Shown here piece after piece: positions 8,038 to 16,170 of a stretch of DNA of 64,000 nt. The stretch is from assembly GCF_013155545.1 (NCBI RefSeq), contig NZ_JABJVV010000018.1, forward strand, positions 1 to 64,000. Reading direction: 5' to 3'. Position 1 is the first letter of the stretch; each line of letters begins with the position of its first letter. The translations under genes were made by a program, and so were the position numbers. The notes beneath the pieces are model-generated. The model worked only from the letters and a program-made list of their open reading frames with translations, did not search any database and was not told the origin of the DNA. The stretch is from Caenimonas soli (GTDB lineage: Bacteria > Pseudomonadota > Gammaproteobacteria > Burkholderiales > Burkholderiaceae_C).

Positions 8038-9774
8038 CTACACCGCGACGCGCCGCTGCTTACGGTACTCCGACATCGCCAGGAAGTGGTGAATCATGGC
8101 GACGGCGGCCGCCCCTTCGCCGATTGCACCCCCTACGCGTTTGACCGAACCACTTCGAACGTCGCCGACGGCAAAGACGCCCGGCACGCTGGCCTCCAGG
8201 GCCGCACGGGGCCTTCCGTTCTTTGCCGCTCCAGCGGCGTCCCCGGTTCGTACGAAACCGTTGACATCCGTCTCCACGCAACCCCGAAGCCACTCCGTTG
8301 CGGGCTGGGCGCCAACGAAGAGGAATACGCTGCTCAGCGCGACTTCTTGCTCCACTGTGCCGTGTTGGCGCCAACGCACTCCAGAGAGTCCATCAAGCGG
8401 GTCGCCATTAAGGTGCGTTAACTCCGTGTGCGTGCGAACGGAGATATTCGGTATGGAGGAGATGCGGTCGATGAGATAGCGTGACATGCTCGATGCAAGT
8501 CCTGGGCCGCGAACAAGCATGTGGACGTGGCTGGCGTGCCCCGACAGGAGCACAGCTGCCTGCCCGGCGGAGTTGCCGCCTCCTACTAGCGCGACATCTG
8601 CGCCAGCGCACATCTGGGCCTCAAGCGCAGACGCCCAATACCAGACTCCGCGCCCTTCAAATTCGTCCAGACGAGAGACATCCGGGCGGCGGTAACGAGC
8701 ACCGGAGGCCACGACGACCGTCTTGCCTCGCAACTGACGGCCGTCGCGCAGCTGCACGCGCAGCTCGCCAGTGGATTCCTGCGCGCTGCAGTCCAATGAC
8801 TCAGCGCGGGCCGGAATCAGGAACTGAGCGCCAAACTTTTGCGCCTGAATGTACGCACGGGCAGTAAGCGCTTGGCCGGAGATTCCCGTGGGAAAACCGA
8901 GGTAGTTCTCAATCCGTGCGCTGGCCCCGGCCTGCCCCCCAAATGCGCGCGAATCGACGATGGCCACGCTCAAGCCCTCGGACGCCGCGTACACCGCCGT
9001 CGCCAAGCCAGCTGGCCCCGAGCCGACAATCACAATGTCAAACAATTCGTCCCGCGGATTGGAGTCAACCATTCCGATGCACCGAGCAAGCTCGTCCTCG
9101 GTCGGATTCCTGAGCATGGTGCCATCAGAGCACACCGCTATTGCATCATCAGGCGCACCCCCGGCCTCAAGGTGCAACTCCGCAGCCTGAGAATCACGGC
9201 CGATGTCCAGAAGGTGATGAGGAAATCCGTTGCGCTCCAGAAAGGACTCAAGGCGCAAAAGGTAAGGCGAGCGCGGGTTACCAACGAGGACCACGCCGCT
9301 GCTAGCACGCTGGAGTAGGGCGACGCGCCGGAGGATAAGAGCCCGCACAATGCGCTCCCCCAGGTCTGCCTCCGCGATGAGAAGTGCGCGCAGTTGCTCT
9401 GGCGGAATCAGCAGCGCCTCGACTTCCTCGACTGCCACTCCGTCCACAAGCGACGGCCCGCCGGAGATTTGCCCGACTTCGCCTGTGAACTGCCCCACAT
9501 CGTGACGACCGACCTCGCCGTGAACGCCCACGCCGTCACGCTGAACAGCCGCCACCACTCCTTTGAGGATGACGAACATGCCCGGGCTGGTCTGGCCGGC
9601 GACATACAGGCGCTCGCCTTTGCGAAAGCCGGTTCCCAAGCCAAAGCGCCGGATGCGAGCAATTTCAGCAGTAGTTAGGACCGGAAATGCTTGGTGGTGA
9701 CGGGTCGCCTCAACGGAGGTGGGGGAGAGGGGTTGGCTAGGGGCACTGGACAAGCTTTGCTCCAAGAAGAACAT
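8038..9774 (-). CDS. Cyclic-nucleotide-binding domain / thioredoxin reductase-like flavoprotein
   Basis: This 578-residue protein has three parts. Residues about 35-150 form a CRP-like cyclic nucleotide-binding domain (RKGERLYVAGQTSPGMFVI). Residues about 160-245 look like a thioredoxin-fold segment (SPYLLRLESFLERNGFPHH). From about 250 it is a thioredoxin-reductase-type FAD/NAD(P)H domain pair, with FDIVIVGSGPAGLATAVYAA, the second dinucleotide loop VALVGGGNSAGQAAVLL and the C-terminal FAVGDVR motif. The CxxC redox pair of true thioredoxin reductases is absent at its usual place (GVWYWASALEAQMCAG). It probably oxidises NAD(P)H for an unknown partner under ligand control. The 122-bp gap to the upstream GST gene allows co-transcription. 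Confidence 0.88.
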   Translation of the reverse strand: MFFLEQSLSSAPSQPLSPTSVEATRHHQAFPVLTTAEIARIRRFGLGTGFRKGERLYVAGQTSPGMFVILKGVVAAVQRDGVGVHGEVGRHDVGQFTGEVGQISGGPSLVDGVAVEEVEALLIPPEQLRALLIAEADLGERIVRALILRRVALLQRASSGVVLVGNPRSPYLLRLESFLERNGFPHHLLDIGRDSQAAELHLEAGGAPDDAIAVCSDGTMLRNPTEDELARCIGMVDSNPRDELFDIVIVGSGPAGLATAVYAASEGLSVAIVDSRAFGGQAGASARIENYLGFPTGISGQALTARAYIQAQKFGAQFLIPARAESLDCSAQESTGELRVQLRDGRQLRGKTVVVASGARYRRPDVSRLDEFEGRGVWYWASALEAQMCAGADVALVGGGNSAGQAAVLLSGHASHVHMLVRGPGLASSMSRYLIDRISSIPNISVRTHTELTHLNGDPLDGLSGVRWRQHGTVEQEVALSSVFLFVGAQPATEWLRGCVETDVNGFVRTGDAAGAAKNGRPRAALEASVPGVFAVGDVRSGSVKRVGGAIGEGAAAVAMIHHFLAMSEYRKQRRVAV

Positions 9775-9896
9775 GCAGAATAAAGGGGAACCCCTTCACG
9801 ACGCTGCCCTGCCACGCAAATCCGGACCCTCGGGTTCTAACTCTGGATTGAAAGGCACTCGACGATGTCCTCGCGTGGACATGCTGGTGCCGGGCT

Positions 9897-10523
9897 TCAC
9901 TGCTCGAGTAGAGGCACCCACCCGGGCTGCGCTTCGATGCGAGCGAGCCAAGACCTGACATGTGGGAACGGCCCCAGGTCAATCGCCCCTTGCTCCGCCA
10001 TCGAGATGTAGGGGTACAACGCCAGGTCCGCGATGGTGTAGCGAGCAAGTGCGACGAACTCCCGCGATGCAAGGTGAAGCTCTAATGTCTTCAGCACGTA
10101 GGAGGCCTGAGTTCGCCACGCAGCAAGCTCCACCTTCTTCTCCTCCTCCTTCGTGGCAATCGAAGTGAAGAAGCGGGCGGCGGAGAAGGCCTTGAGGACT
10201 TCACTCTGCTCGAAGAACATCCACTGAACCACGCGGACTTGGTCAAGCCCGCCTGGTACCAGAGGAGTTCCCTGCGCCAGGTGCCAGAGGATGGCGTTCG
10301 ACTCAGGAATTGCTTCCCCGCTTGGAAGAATCAGCACGGGAACCTTCCCGGCCGGATTCATGACTAGAAACTCCGGCGTGCGGGTTGTGTTGTCCGCCAG
10401 CACGTGCGTTATTCGTCGGTACTTCAACCTGAGCTGGGACAGCAGGATGCGAACTTTCCAGGCGTTGCCCGACAGCCGGCTGTCGTGCAGCGTATACATC
10501 GCGGAACTCTCAGTCTGTTGCAT
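9897..10523 (-). CDS. Glutathione S-transferase family protein
   Basis: This 208-residue cytosolic GST has an N-terminal thioredoxin-fold domain with MYTLHDSRLSGNAWKVRILL, a cis-proline loop (NPAGKVPVLIL) and the glutathione gamma-glutamyl binding motif ESNAIL around residues 65-75. The all-helical C-terminal domain carries the folding motif YTIADLALYPYI. The catalytic residue is likely the serine of the SGNA segment, as in beta/theta-like bacterial GSTs, but this is uncertain. The ATG at 10523 is chosen because GAAGGG lies seven bases upstream; the frame is open further. The substrate is unknown. Confidence 0.88.
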   Translation of the reverse strand: MQQTESSAMYTLHDSRLSGNAWKVRILLSQLRLKYRRITHVLADNTTRTPEFLVMNPAGKVPVLILPSGEAIPESNAILWHLAQGTPLVPGGLDQVRVVQWMFFEQSEVLKAFSAARFFTSIATKEEEKKVELAAWRTQASYVLKTLELHLASREFVALARYTIADLALYPYISMAEQGAIDLGPFPHVRSWLARIEAQPGWVPLLEQ

Positions 10524-10744
10524 TGCCGGGCCCTTCATTTGCCTAAGGCGAGCTTCGTCCCCAACGCCTCTCCGTCTGCAGCGGGAGCTTGGTTGCGAGC
10601 CAAGACCAGCGGCAGGAGCGTTGGCGCGGCTGCACCGCGCCGAAACCTTGAAGACGGGATGACTGTATGACGTCGCACCTACAATGTCGCATACCATTTT
10701 CGCCGGGATGCATAACAGCCGGTTAACCCCTCAAGGAGCACATC

Positions 10745-11260
10745 ATGCAGATGAATCTCCGGCAGATTGAGGTCTTCAGGGCCGTAATGCTGTCCAACTC
10801 CATCGTGGGCGCCGCAAAGATGTTGCACGTATCGCAGCCGGCCATCTCACGTTTGCTTGCCCACACCGAAAGGCGACTTGGCCTTCAACTCTTTGAACGA
10901 ATCAAGGGACGCCTGCATCCGACGCCGGATGCCCAGAAGCTTTTCACCCAGGTACAGGTGGTCTACGAAGGTGTACAGCTGGTCAACGAGATGGCCGAGG
11001 ACCTTGTCGAGAATCGAGAGGGCACCTTACGGCTGGCGGGCACCCCCAGCCTGTGCCACGAGGTGGTGCCAAAGGCGATTGCGTCGTTCTGCAGGAGCTA
11101 TCCAGGTGTGCGCATAGCGCTCCAGACTTTGTCGCCACCAAAGCTGCTCGATGCGGTCCTGACGCAGCAGGCTGAACTGGGACTCGCGTTCTTCTCGGAG
11201 CCGCATTCGGCTGTGAATTCGTCTCTCATCTACCCAAATCAGATTGTCCTGGCGCTATGA
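10745..11260 (+). pseudogene. LysR family regulator truncated by IS3 element
   Basis: Only the first 171 residues of a LysR-type regulator remain (normal length about 300). The winged helix-turn-helix is intact (GAAKMLHVSQPAISRLLAHTERRLG), and the effector domain starts (LRLAGTPSLCHEVVPKAIASF) but is cut after NSSLIYPNQIVLAL. The stop codon TGA at 11258-11260 is the first three bases of the insertion element. No continuation of the gene is found beyond the other end of the element at 12578, so the 3' part has been lost. DNA binding could persist, but effector sensing should be lost. Confidence 0.9.
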
Positions 11261-11296
11261 ATCGCCCCGGTTTTCATGGAGGCCCGTTGGTTTAAG

Positions 11297-12205
11297 TCAG
11301 ACCTCCACCGTGGTGGCCTGACTGGCGAGTAGCCGGTAGTAGTTTGCCTCAGCTTCTGCCGGTGGTATGTACCCGATGGGTTCAAGCAATCGGTGATGGT
11401 TGAACCAGGACACCCATTCCAGCGTGGCCAGTTCCACCGCTTCCCTGGTCTTCCATGGCGCCCGGCGATGAATCAATTCGGCCCTGTACAGCCCGTTGAT
11501 GGTCTCGGCCAGGGCGTTGTCATAGCTGTCGCCTTTGCTGCCCACTGAAGGCTCGATGCCTGCCTCGCCCAGGCGCTCGCTGTACCGGATGGACACGTAT
11601 TGCGACCCACGATCCGAATGATGAACGAGGCTGCGATTCCTCTCGGGTTGGCGGTCGTAGAGAGCTTGCTCAAGGGCATCGAGCACGAAGTCCGTGTGCA
11701 TCGAGCTGCTCACGCGCCAACCCACGATGCGCCTGGCAAACACGTCGATGACGAAGGCGACGTAAAGCCATCCCTGCCAGGTCGAGACATAGGTGAAGTC
11801 CGAGACCCACAGCTGGTTCGGCCTCTCGGCACGAAACTGCCGGTTGACCCGATCCAGCGGGCACGGCGCTCGGCTGTCGCTGATCGTCGTGCGCACCACT
11901 TTGCCCCGCTTGACACCGCGCAGGCCTTGCTGGCGCATCAGGCGCTCTACGGTGCACCGAGCCACCGATGTGCCCTCCCGCGCGAGCTGTCGCCAGACCT
12001 TGTCTGCTCCGTAGACCTGCATGTTGCTGTTCCACACGCGCTCGATCTGCGGCCCCAGCGCCTCGTCGCGTATCGCCCTGACGCAGCGCCTGTGCGGCTC
12101 TCGTCTGAGCGCTGCATGTCGCCAGTATCCCGATGGGGCGACCTGCAGTACCTTGCAGATCGGCTCGACCCCGTGGACGTTCCGGTGCTGATCAATGAAG
12201 TCCAT
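11297..12205 (-). CDS. IS3 family transposase OrfB (DDE integrase)
   Basis: This 302-residue protein is the catalytic half of an IS3 transposase. It has the HTH_21-like region (YGADKVWRQLAREGTSVARC), then an rve integrase core. The DDE residues are the Asp of LWVSDFTYVST, the Asp of VHHSDRGSQY and the Glu of DNALAETINGLYR. It appears complete. The start overlaps the OrfA stop as TGATG, so OrfB may be made by coupling or, as is usual in the family, as an OrfAB fusion by -1 frameshifting. Confidence 0.95.
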   Translation of the reverse strand: MDFIDQHRNVHGVEPICKVLQVAPSGYWRHAALRREPHRRCVRAIRDEALGPQIERVWNSNMQVYGADKVWRQLAREGTSVARCTVERLMRQQGLRGVKRGKVVRTTISDSRAPCPLDRVNRQFRAERPNQLWVSDFTYVSTWQGWLYVAFVIDVFARRIVGWRVSSSMHTDFVLDALEQALYDRQPERNRSLVHHSDRGSQYVSIRYSERLGEAGIEPSVGSKGDSYDNALAETINGLYRAELIHRRAPWKTREAVELATLEWVSWFNHHRLLEPIGYIPPAEAEANYYRLLASQATTVEV

Positions 12206-12528
12206 CAGGACTTGAGTCGGCGGTCGAGCTCCGCCTGGGCGAAAAACGCGCTGGCCAGCTTCAGGATTTCGTTGGCCCGACGCAGCTCCTTGACCTCGCG
12301 TTCCAGGTCCTTGACCCGTTGCGCCTCGGACGTCGTGACGCCCTCACGCACCCCGGTATCAACCTCTACTCGCTTGACCCATTCCAGAAGCGTCTGCGGC
12401 ACGCAGCCGATCTTCGGTGCGATCGATTCGACCGCCGCCCAAAGCGACGGGTACTCCCCCTTGTGCTCCTGCACCATCCTCACCGCACGCTCACGGACCT
12501 CAGGTGAGAACTTATTCGATTTCTTCAT
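12205..12528 (-). CDS. IS3 family transposase OrfA
   Basis: This 107-residue protein starts MKKSNKFSPEVRERAVRMV, a helix-turn-helix domain of the HTH_Tnp_1 type that recognises the element ends. It ends in a leucine-rich coiled coil (VKDLEREVKELRRANEILKL) used for multimerisation. It overlaps OrfB at its stop codon. Length and motifs are normal for an intact OrfA. Confidence 0.93.
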   Translation of the reverse strand: MKKSNKFSPEVRERAVRMVQEHKGEYPSLWAAVESIAPKIGCVPQTLLEWVKRVEVDTGVREGVTTSEAQRVKDLEREVKELRRANEILKLASAFFAQAELDRRLKS

Positions 12529-12670
12529 GGCTCAATACTCTCAGAGATTTGAGCCTCCTCAAAAACCGGGGCGATTCAGCGGCTGGGCTTTTGGTGCGAG
12601 GGTGTTTGGTCTTGGGATTGGCATACCCCAATTTTGCGGGGCGCCCATAGCGCCCTTCTTTTTGTTGGTG

Positions 12671-13378
12671 ATGAATTCAAAGAGGAAGCGGGCAACTCCC
12701 GCAATGAAGGCAATTCGGCCCGCGACCGCTACGGAGCAGTCTTCGTCCGATGGCGCCCGCCTGGTGGAAGGCGATGATGGCCTTCTGCGTCCTCTTTGGG
12801 CATCGCAAGACCCATTGCTGCGCACCTACTACGACACTGAATGGGGAATGCCTGTCAGGGATGAGCGCGGTCTGTTCGAGAGAATCAGCCTGGAGGCCTT
12901 TCAGTCTGGACTGTCGTGGCTCACCATCCTGCGTAAGCGAGAAGCCTTTCGAGCTGCATTCAAGAACTTCGACCCTGACAAGGTCGCCAAGTTCTCAGAA
13001 GGCGACGTCGTGCGCCTTCTGTCGGACACAGCCATCGTTCGCAATCGGTCCAAAATTTTGGCCACCATCGGCAATGCGGTGGCCACCATAGAGTTGCGCA
13101 GGGAAGGTGGGCTTGCTGACTTCATATGGTCATTCAAGCCGAAGCGTACGCCGCAGCCGCGGACCATGGCCGATGTTCCGACCTCCTCGCCTGAGTCGCT
13201 TGCGTTGAGCAAGGCCTTGCGCCAGAAGGGGTTCGTCTTTGTCGGTCCAACAACGATGTTCGCCCTTATGGAGGCCATCGGCATCGTGGACACGCATCTT
13301 ATGGATAGCCATCGTCGCGGAACATCTGGGGTCTGGACTGACGCGACGTCATCCAAACGGACCGCCAGGCGAGGGTAG
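12671..13378 (+). CDS. DNA-3-methyladenine glycosylase I-like protein
   Basis: The protein (235 residues from this ATG; an alternative ATG at 12704 is possible) matches the Tag family of helix-hairpin-helix glycosylases that excise 3-methyladenine. It has the family blocks TYYDTEWGMPVRDERGLFE, LEAFQSGLSWLTILRKREAF and FVGPTTMFALMEAIGIVDTH. The residues that form the zinc snap in E. coli Tag appear altered: the N-terminal Cys is absent (LRPLWAS), the His of the usual YHDxEWG is Tyr, and the second Cys is absent near MDSHRR. It may thus be a zinc-free subgroup or have a changed substrate. The radical SAM gene starts three bases after its stop. Confidence 0.8.
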   Translation: MNSKRKRATPAMKAIRPATATEQSSSDGARLVEGDDGLLRPLWASQDPLLRTYYDTEWGMPVRDERGLFERISLEAFQSGLSWLTILRKREAFRAAFKNFDPDKVAKFSEGDVVRLLSDTAIVRNRSKILATIGNAVATIELRREGGLADFIWSFKPKRTPQPRTMADVPTSSPESLALSKALRQKGFVFVGPTTMFALMEAIGIVDTHLMDSHRRGTSGVWTDATSSKRTARRG

Positions 13379-13381
13379 TGG

Positions 13382-14479
13382 ATGAAAGAAGTGCAGACCC
13401 ACCCCCTGAACTTCGTTAAAGGGCGAGGTGTTGGCTCGAACGTGCCTTCACGCTTCAACTCCTGGACAAGGACGAAGGAAGATGTCGAGGCGCTCGAGGA
13501 CGAAGCAGACGGAGATGAGCCCAAGGTGCGCACAGAGGTCACGCTTCGGCAGGCGAAGTCCATCATTAGCAGGAATTCGTCGCCTGACCTTGGCTTTGAC
13601 CAATCAATCAACCCGTACCAGGGCTGCGAACATGGTTGCGTCTATTGCTTCGCTAGGCCCACGCACGCCTATCTCGGGCTCTCGCCCGGGCTTGACTTCG
13701 AGACGAAGATATTCGCGAAGAGCAACGCCGCGGAACTGCTGCGCAAGGAGTTCGCCAGCAAAAAGTACCAGCCAGGTCTCATCGCCCTAGGCGCCGCGAC
13801 GGACCCGTACCAGCCCATCGACAGAAAGCTGGGTATCACGCGGCAGGTGCTGGAAGTCCTGGCCGAATGCAATGCGCCAGTCGCAGTCACCACCAAATCG
13901 GCGCTTGTTGTGCGGGACATAGACCTGCTTGCTCCGATGGCGGCCAAGGGCTTGGTACGTGTTCACATGTCGATAGCGACATTGGACAACGAACTCGGCC
14001 GCAAAATGGACCCGCGTGCGAACGCGCCGGCTAAGCGGCTGGAGGCCATTCGCGAACTGTCGAGGGCAGGAATTCCGGTGAGTGTCTACAGCTCTCCCAT
14101 GATTCCCGCTATCAACGACATGGAGATGGAGAGCATCTTGGAGGCAGCTGCCGCCGCGGGGGCGACCCAGGCCAGCATGGTCATCCTGAGGCTCCCACTC
14201 GAAGTGCGTGACCTGTTCGTGGAATGGCTTCAAGAGCACTTCCCGCAACGCGCCAAACACGTTATGAGCCTGGTCAGCCAGCTGCGGGACGGCAAAGACT
14301 ACGATTCTTCGTTCGGCACTCGGATGACGGGCACAGGGGTCCTTGCCGGTCTCTTGCGACAGCGGTTTGAGCTTGCCCGCAAGAGTCTAGGCCTTGCGCA
14401 CTGGAGACTCACAACCCAGGGTGACACGAGCCAGTTCAGGCCGCCTCGGGAACCGGGTGGCCAAGCAGACCTGTTCTGA
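13382..14479 (+). CDS. PA0069-type radical SAM protein
   Basis: This 365-residue protein has a radical SAM core with the cluster motif CEHGCVYC (about residue 82-89) that binds a [4Fe-4S] cluster and S-adenosylmethionine. It follows NPYQG, typical of the SplB-like/PA0069 group. Downstream blocks such as LGAATDPYQPIDRKLGITR and VTTKSALVVRDIDLL also match that group. The reaction is unknown; relatives of spore photoproduct lyase repair DNA lesions, and the tight link to the glycosylase-like gene (3-bp gap) fits a DNA-damage role, but this is inference. Confidence 0.85.
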   Translation: MKEVQTHPLNFVKGRGVGSNVPSRFNSWTRTKEDVEALEDEADGDEPKVRTEVTLRQAKSIISRNSSPDLGFDQSINPYQGCEHGCVYCFARPTHAYLGLSPGLDFETKIFAKSNAAELLRKEFASKKYQPGLIALGAATDPYQPIDRKLGITRQVLEVLAECNAPVAVTTKSALVVRDIDLLAPMAAKGLVRVHMSIATLDNELGRKMDPRANAPAKRLEAIRELSRAGIPVSVYSSPMIPAINDMEMESILEAAAAAGATQASMVILRLPLEVRDLFVEWLQEHFPQRAKHVMSLVSQLRDGKDYDSSFGTRMTGTGVLAGLLRQRFELARKSLGLAHWRLTTQGDTSQFRPPREPGGQADLF

Positions 14480-14505
14480 ATTTTTCGACTAGGGAGAACG
14501 AAATA

Positions 14506-14856
14506 GTGGACGTATCCGAGGCCGTGGACCCTGCGGCCCTTCCAAGCGGAACTGGCTGCGCAGAGTGCCTCGCTGCCGGTCTTTGGTGGCTCCACCTGCG
14601 CCGGTGCGCGAAGTGCGGGCACATTGGGTGCTGCGACACCTCTCCCAACCAGCATGCCACCAAGCACTTTCATGAAACAGGGCACTTCATCATGAGGTCG
14701 TTTGAACCCGGCGAAGACTGGTGCTGGGACTACAAGCGGAAGAAGGCGTTCTTCGGGCTCAAGCTAGCTGACCCGCAGTCGCATCCCGTCGACCAGCCCG
14801 TGCCGGGGCCGGAGGGCCTGGTGCCAGCCAACTGGAAGGCTTACCTTCACGACTGA
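14506..14856 (+). CDS. UBP-type zinc finger domain protein
   Basis: This 116-residue protein is nearly all a UBP-type zinc finger (zf-UBP). The zinc ligands are in GTGCAECLAAG, RRCAKCGHIGCCD, and the histidines of NQHATKHFHETGH. In eukaryotes the fold binds the ubiquitin C-terminus; the role of the bacterial single-domain proteins is unknown. The start is GTG with AGGGAG upstream. It follows the radical SAM gene by 26 bp in the same direction, so the three genes from 12671 may be one operon. Confidence 0.88.
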   Translation: MDVSEAVDPAALPSGTGCAECLAAGLWWLHLRRCAKCGHIGCCDTSPNQHATKHFHETGHFIMRSFEPGEDWCWDYKRKKAFFGLKLADPQSHPVDQPVPGPEGLVPANWKAYLHD

Positions 14857-14963
14857 GAGGCAGCCTTGCCCCGCGCGGCCCAAGACGGTACCGGCCAGAT
14901 CGCGCAGCGTGTCATCGACGGCGCTTCCTCGCTGGGACTAGGCGCCGGCTAGCCGCCCAGCGG

Positions 14964-15806
14964 CTAATCCAAATCAGACGCCGAATGTCGCTCGCGAACG
15001 AGGCCGGGCGGATTGTCACCAACTCGATTGACACGGATGCCCCGCTGCACTGTGGGGCGCCGCTCAATTTCTTTGGCCCACCGTTCGACATGCCCATATT
15101 CGCCGCTGTTGACGAAGTCTCCTAGCCCGTATCCCCAATCGAGGAAGACGCCTCCGTGCCAGGTGAAGATGGCAATGTCGGCGATGGAATAGTTGTCGCC
15201 CAGGATGAACTGCCTTGTGGCGAGCCTCTTGTTCAGGACATCCAGTTGCCGCTTGACCTCCATCGCATAGCGGTTGATGGGGTATTCCAATTTCATCGGT
15301 GCGAACTTGAAGAAGTGGCCGAGACCTCCGGCAAGAAACGGCGCGCTCCCTACTTGCCAGAACAGCCAGGACAGGCACTCGGCCCGCCCAACAGGGTCAT
15401 GAGGGATGAGTAGCCCGAACTTTTCGGCCAGGTGCAACAGAATGGCCCCGCTCTCGAATACCTTGATGGGCACAGGCCCGCTGTAGTCGATGAGGGCGGG
15501 AATCTTGGAGTTTGGGTTCAGCTCCACGAACCCGGAGCCGAACTGGTCGCCCGCGGTGATGTCAATCATCCACGCGTCGTACTCCGCCCCCGCCACCCCA
15601 AGCGCGAGCAACTCCTCGAGCATGATGGTCATCTTTCGGCCGTTGCCGGTGCCTGTCGAGTACAGCTGAAGTGGATGTTTGCCTCTAGGAAGAGGTTTTT
15701 CGTGAGTGGCACCCGAGATCGGCCGGTTGACACCTTGCCATGCCCCTCCACTTGGCTTATCCCAGACCCAAACTTTGGGAGGTACGTAAGTCTCCGACTG
15801 ATTCAT
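14964..15806 (-). CDS. yghU: YghU/Ure2-like glutathione-dependent disulfide-bond oxidoreductase
   Basis: This 280-residue protein matches the nu-class GST YghU, which uses two bound glutathiones to reduce disulfides and hydroperoxides. It has the long N-terminal extension of that group (YVPPKVWVWDKPSGG), the PRGKHPLQLYSTGTGNGRKM start of the thioredoxin fold, the NPNSKIPALID cis-Pro loop, FESGAILLHLA for the gamma-glutamyl contact, and NYSIADIAIFTW in the C-terminal domain. AAGGA six bases upstream supports the ATG at 15806. The DUF1272 gene ends 13 bp before the start on the same strand, so they are likely co-transcribed. Confidence 0.92.
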   Translation of the reverse strand: MNQSETYVPPKVWVWDKPSGGAWQGVNRPISGATHEKPLPRGKHPLQLYSTGTGNGRKMTIMLEELLALGVAGAEYDAWMIDITAGDQFGSGFVELNPNSKIPALIDYSGPVPIKVFESGAILLHLAEKFGLLIPHDPVGRAECLSWLFWQVGSAPFLAGGLGHFFKFAPMKLEYPINRYAMEVKRQLDVLNKRLATRQFILGDNYSIADIAIFTWHGGVFLDWGYGLGDFVNSGEYGHVERWAKEIERRPTVQRGIRVNRVGDNPPGLVRERHSASDLD

Positions 15807-15819
15807 GGCATGTCCTTCT

Positions 15820-16107
15820 TTATAGCGCAAGCGGCGCCGACGATTGGGGTTGTCCTGTAGGGCCGCAATTGGGTTTGAAAACCCGCTTGGTAGATGCGGG
15901 GTGTTTCTGCAGTTTTGAAGCCGGACGACGAGGTCGACGCACCAGCTCTCCGCCGCAATTCGGGCACGCACCTGCAAGCGGGCCTGTCGCACAGGTCTCG
16001 CAAAAGGTGCATTCAAACGAGCAAATCATTGCCTCGGTCGATTCAGGCGGCAGGTCCTTGTTGCAGCACTCGCAGTTGGGCCTGAGTTCCAGCATCAGCT
16101 TCTCCAT
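15820..16107 (-). CDS. DUF1272 zinc-ribbon-like protein
   Basis: This small protein (95 residues, or 91 if the second ATG at 16095 is used) shows the full DUF1272 signature: MLELRPNCECC, then DLPPESTEAMICSFECTFC, ETC and ACPNCGGELVRRPRRP. The eight or so cysteines in CxxC-type pairs predict bound metal. Function is unknown. It carries a longer than usual tail after RRPRRP. It lies directly upstream of yghU. Confidence 0.88.
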   Translation of the reverse strand: MEKLMLELRPNCECCNKDLPPESTEAMICSFECTFCETCATGPLAGACPNCGGELVRRPRRPASKLQKHPASTKRVFKPNCGPTGQPQSSAPLAL

Positions 16108-16170
16108 GTTCTCCGCGCACCCGGCGGCTTATTCCTTGGCACAGGCGAGACGACTTCCGGCGCGGGCGCC

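Larger units (their letters stand above)
11258..12578 (-). mobile_element. IS3-family insertion sequence (1321 bp)
   Basis: The two ends are inverted repeats: the left end reads TGAATCGCCCCGGTTTT from 11258, and the reverse complement of the right end begins TGAATCGCCCCGGTTTTTGA at 12578. Inside are the two overlapping reading frames typical of the family. The flanking bases (GGCGCTA before, GCGGCTG after) show no 3-4 bp target duplication, and the interrupted LysR gene does not resume. This points to an adjacent deletion or to recombination between two copies. Confidence 0.92.

Noticed and set aside
11600..13378. A 592-codon plus-strand frame from inside the IS3 element into the glycosylase gene
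   Set aside because: The first 350 codons are antisense to the transposase. Only the part from 12671 or 12704 has family features.
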